Origin: Alphaproteobacteria bacterium
GTDB lineage: Bacteria; Pseudomonadota; Alphaproteobacteria; Rhizobiales; Devosiaceae
DNA: 6,874 bases
Direction: 5' to 3'
NCBI GenBank assembly: GCA_013152625.1
Contig: JAADFY010000075.1
Span: 1 to 6,874, forward strand
Shown: positions 5,528-6,874 of the stretch, in pieces
Numbering within the stretch: the first letter of the stretch is position 1
Layout of the letters: each line of letters begins with the position of its first letter
Made by a program: the position numbers and the translations under genes
Notes under the pieces: model-generated
What the model was told of the DNA's origin: nothing
Databases searched by the model: none
What the model saw: only the letters and a program-made list of their open reading frames with translations

Positions 5528-6874
5528 ATGTCTGCCAGCAAAAAAACCCGCCGCCCGGCGCCCAAAACCAAGCCTGCGCCCGACACCAGCTTTTCCATCG
5601 ACGAGTTCATCGGCGAGATTGAAAAAGCGGAGGACATCGAGGCTTCACGCCGCCTGCCCCAGGAACGGCTGCGCAACCAGCGCCGGCTGGATCGCGAGGC
5701 AGCCGAGAAAGCCGCGCCGCCCAAAACAGAATTCGACAAACGCCGCACCACAAAGACCTCGCACCCGGACACCGTGACCGGCATGTCGCCGCGCTCGCCA
5801 AAATCGAAAGCCAATTCGGTGGAGCGCCCGGCCAACCTCGACGGATTTGGCGAAGCGCCTCAAGCCGGGTTTACCAGCGGCCCGGCAAGCGCCAGCAGCC
5901 CCGGCGTCACCGCCACCGTCGCCGCGTTGCAAAACCTGATCGAACACGGGCGCAAAGAAGTCGAGGGCGCCCCGGCCTGGGTGCCCCACCGGCCCGAACG
6001 TCCGGCCAAGATGGAGGGCGGCATCCGTTTTCGCCTCGACACCGAATTCGAACCGGCCGGGGATCAGCCCCAGGCGATTGCCGATCTCGTCGAGGGGGTC
6101 AACAATGGCGAAACCGATCAGGTGCTGCTTGGAGTGACCGGCTCCGGCAAGACATTTACCATCGCCCAGGTGATTGCCAGAACCCAGCGCCCGGCCCTCA
6201 TTCTGGCCCCCAACAAGACCCTGGCCGCCCAGCTCTACGGGGAATTCAAGAGCTTTTTTCCCGAAAATTCCGTGGAATATTTCGTCTCGTACTATGACTA
6301 TTACCAGCCCGAGGCCTATGTGCCGCGCACCGACACCTACATTGAAAAAGAATCCACCATCAACGAGCAGATCGACCGGATGCGCCACTCCGCCACCCGG
6401 GCGCTGCTGGAACGCGATGACGCTATCATCGTCGCCTCGGTGAGCTGCATTTACGGCATCGGCTCGGTGGAAACCTATACGGCGATGATTTTAGACTTCA
6501 AAGTGGGGCAAAAAATCGACCAGCGCGGGTTGCTCGCCGATCTGGTCGCCCTGCAATACAAGCGCGCCGACGCCGGATTTGCCCGGGGGGCGTTTCGGGT
6601 GCGCGGGGACACGGTGGAGATATTTCCCGCCCACTATGACAGTGTTGCGTGGCGCATCACCCTGTTTGGCGACCAGATTGAAAACATCTCCGAGGTTGAC
6701 CCCCTGACCGGCAAGCGGGGCGGCGACCTCAAGCAGATCCGGGTCTATGCCAACTCCCACTATGTCACGCCCCGCCCGACCCTTAATCAGGCCATGAAAT
6801 CCATCAAGACCGAACTGGCGGCCCGGTTGCGCGAACTTACCGACACCGGCCGGTTTTTAGAAGCACAGCGCCTC
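5528..6874 (+). CDS. uvrB: Excinuclease ABC subunit B, 3' end beyond window
   Basis: UvrB is the damage-verifying helicase-like subunit of nucleotide excision repair; it is loaded by UvrA and recruits UvrC for incision. The 449 codons present include the Walker A motif GVTGSGKT (202-209). The APNKTLAAQLYGEF segment and the conserved beta-hairpin region (YYDYYQPEAYVP, then IYGIG) follow. The core starts near residue 162 (MEGGIRF at 6011), so the protein has about 160 extra N-terminal residues compared with E. coli UvrB. The extension is Ala/Pro/Lys/Arg-rich with a GFGEAPQAGF segment, like extensions of other alphaproteobacterial UvrB proteins. The start is uncertain: ATG at 5528 and in-frame ATG at 5513 both lack a good Shine-Dalgarno site, and an E. 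coli-length protein would start at 6011. The open, GC3-rich frame favours the long form. A LexA box upstream suggests SOS induction. Confidence 0.95.
   Translation, partial: MSASKKTRRPAPKTKPAPDTSFSIDEFIGEIEKAEDIEASRRLPQERLRNQRRLDREAAEKAAPPKTEFDKRRTTKTSHPDTVTGMSPRSPKSKANSVERPANLDGFGEAPQAGFTSGPASASSPGVTATVAALQNLIEHGRKEVEGAPAWVPHRPERPAKMEGGIRFRLDTEFEPAGDQPQAIADLVEGVNNGETDQVLLGVTGSGKTFTIAQVIARTQRPALILAPNKTLAAQLYGEFKSFFPENSVEYFVSYYDYYQPEAYVPRTDTYIEKESTINEQIDRMRHSATRALLERDDAIIVASVSCIYGIGSVETYTAMILDFKVGQKIDQRGLLADLVALQYKRADAGFARGAFRVRGDTVEIFPAHYDSVAWRITLFGDQIENISEVDPLTGKRGGDLKQIRVYANSHYVTPRPTLNQAMKSIKTELAARLRELTDTGRFLEAQRL

Noticed and set aside
5645..6388. 247-codon open frame on the minus strand
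   Set aside because: It lies entirely antisense to uvrB, which is certain. Its Gly/Val/Ala-rich product looks like a GC-rich shadow frame with no recognisable domain.

Overview
The window looks like ordinary chromosome of a GC-rich alphaproteobacterium, possibly of the Hyphomicrobiales, though that rank is an inference. Two things support the call. UvrB carries a long N-terminal extension of the kind found in alphaproteobacteria. A GTTC-N7-GTTC motif, the alphaproteobacterial form of the LexA (SOS) box, lies just upstream of it. No mobile element, tRNA, rRNA or CRISPR array was seen, and there is no gene-free stretch longer than about 230 bases.

Layout. Positions 83-1197 (+) hold thymidine kinase (tdk) and a YciA-type acyl-CoA thioesterase, overlapping by ATGA. 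Positions 1178-3851 (-) hold an exported von Willebrand factor A protein with five C-terminal Ig-like repeats, followed 37 bases later by a thioredoxin/peroxiredoxin-like protein. The 3' end of the latter overlaps the thioesterase gene by 20 bases. Positions 3852-4062 form a divergent, AT-richer control region with two pairs of short direct repeats. Positions 4063-4734 (+) encode an exported protein made of an SH3b domain, 20 glycines, a hydrophobic segment, six prolines and a beta/gamma-crystallin domain. It ends in a strong intrinsic terminator. Positions 4840-5301 (-) encode a small potassium-channel-type protein. Positions 5528-6874 (+) hold the first 449 codons of uvrB, which runs off the window end, with the LexA box at 5458-5472.

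How the genes relate. tdk (nucleotide salvage) and the thioesterase are probably co-translated but have no obvious shared pathway. The VWA protein and the SH3b/crystallin protein are transcribed divergently from one region. Both appear exported and both carry likely metal-binding sites (a complete MIDAS; two beta/gamma-crystallin Ca2+ motifs). They are the best candidates here for an under-described envelope pair, but a functional link is only inferred. uvrB is standard nucleotide excision repair under probable SOS control. I found no clear evidence of a wholly new system. The least explained items are the SH3b-Gly20-crystallin architecture, the repeat-bearing VWA protein and their shared control region.
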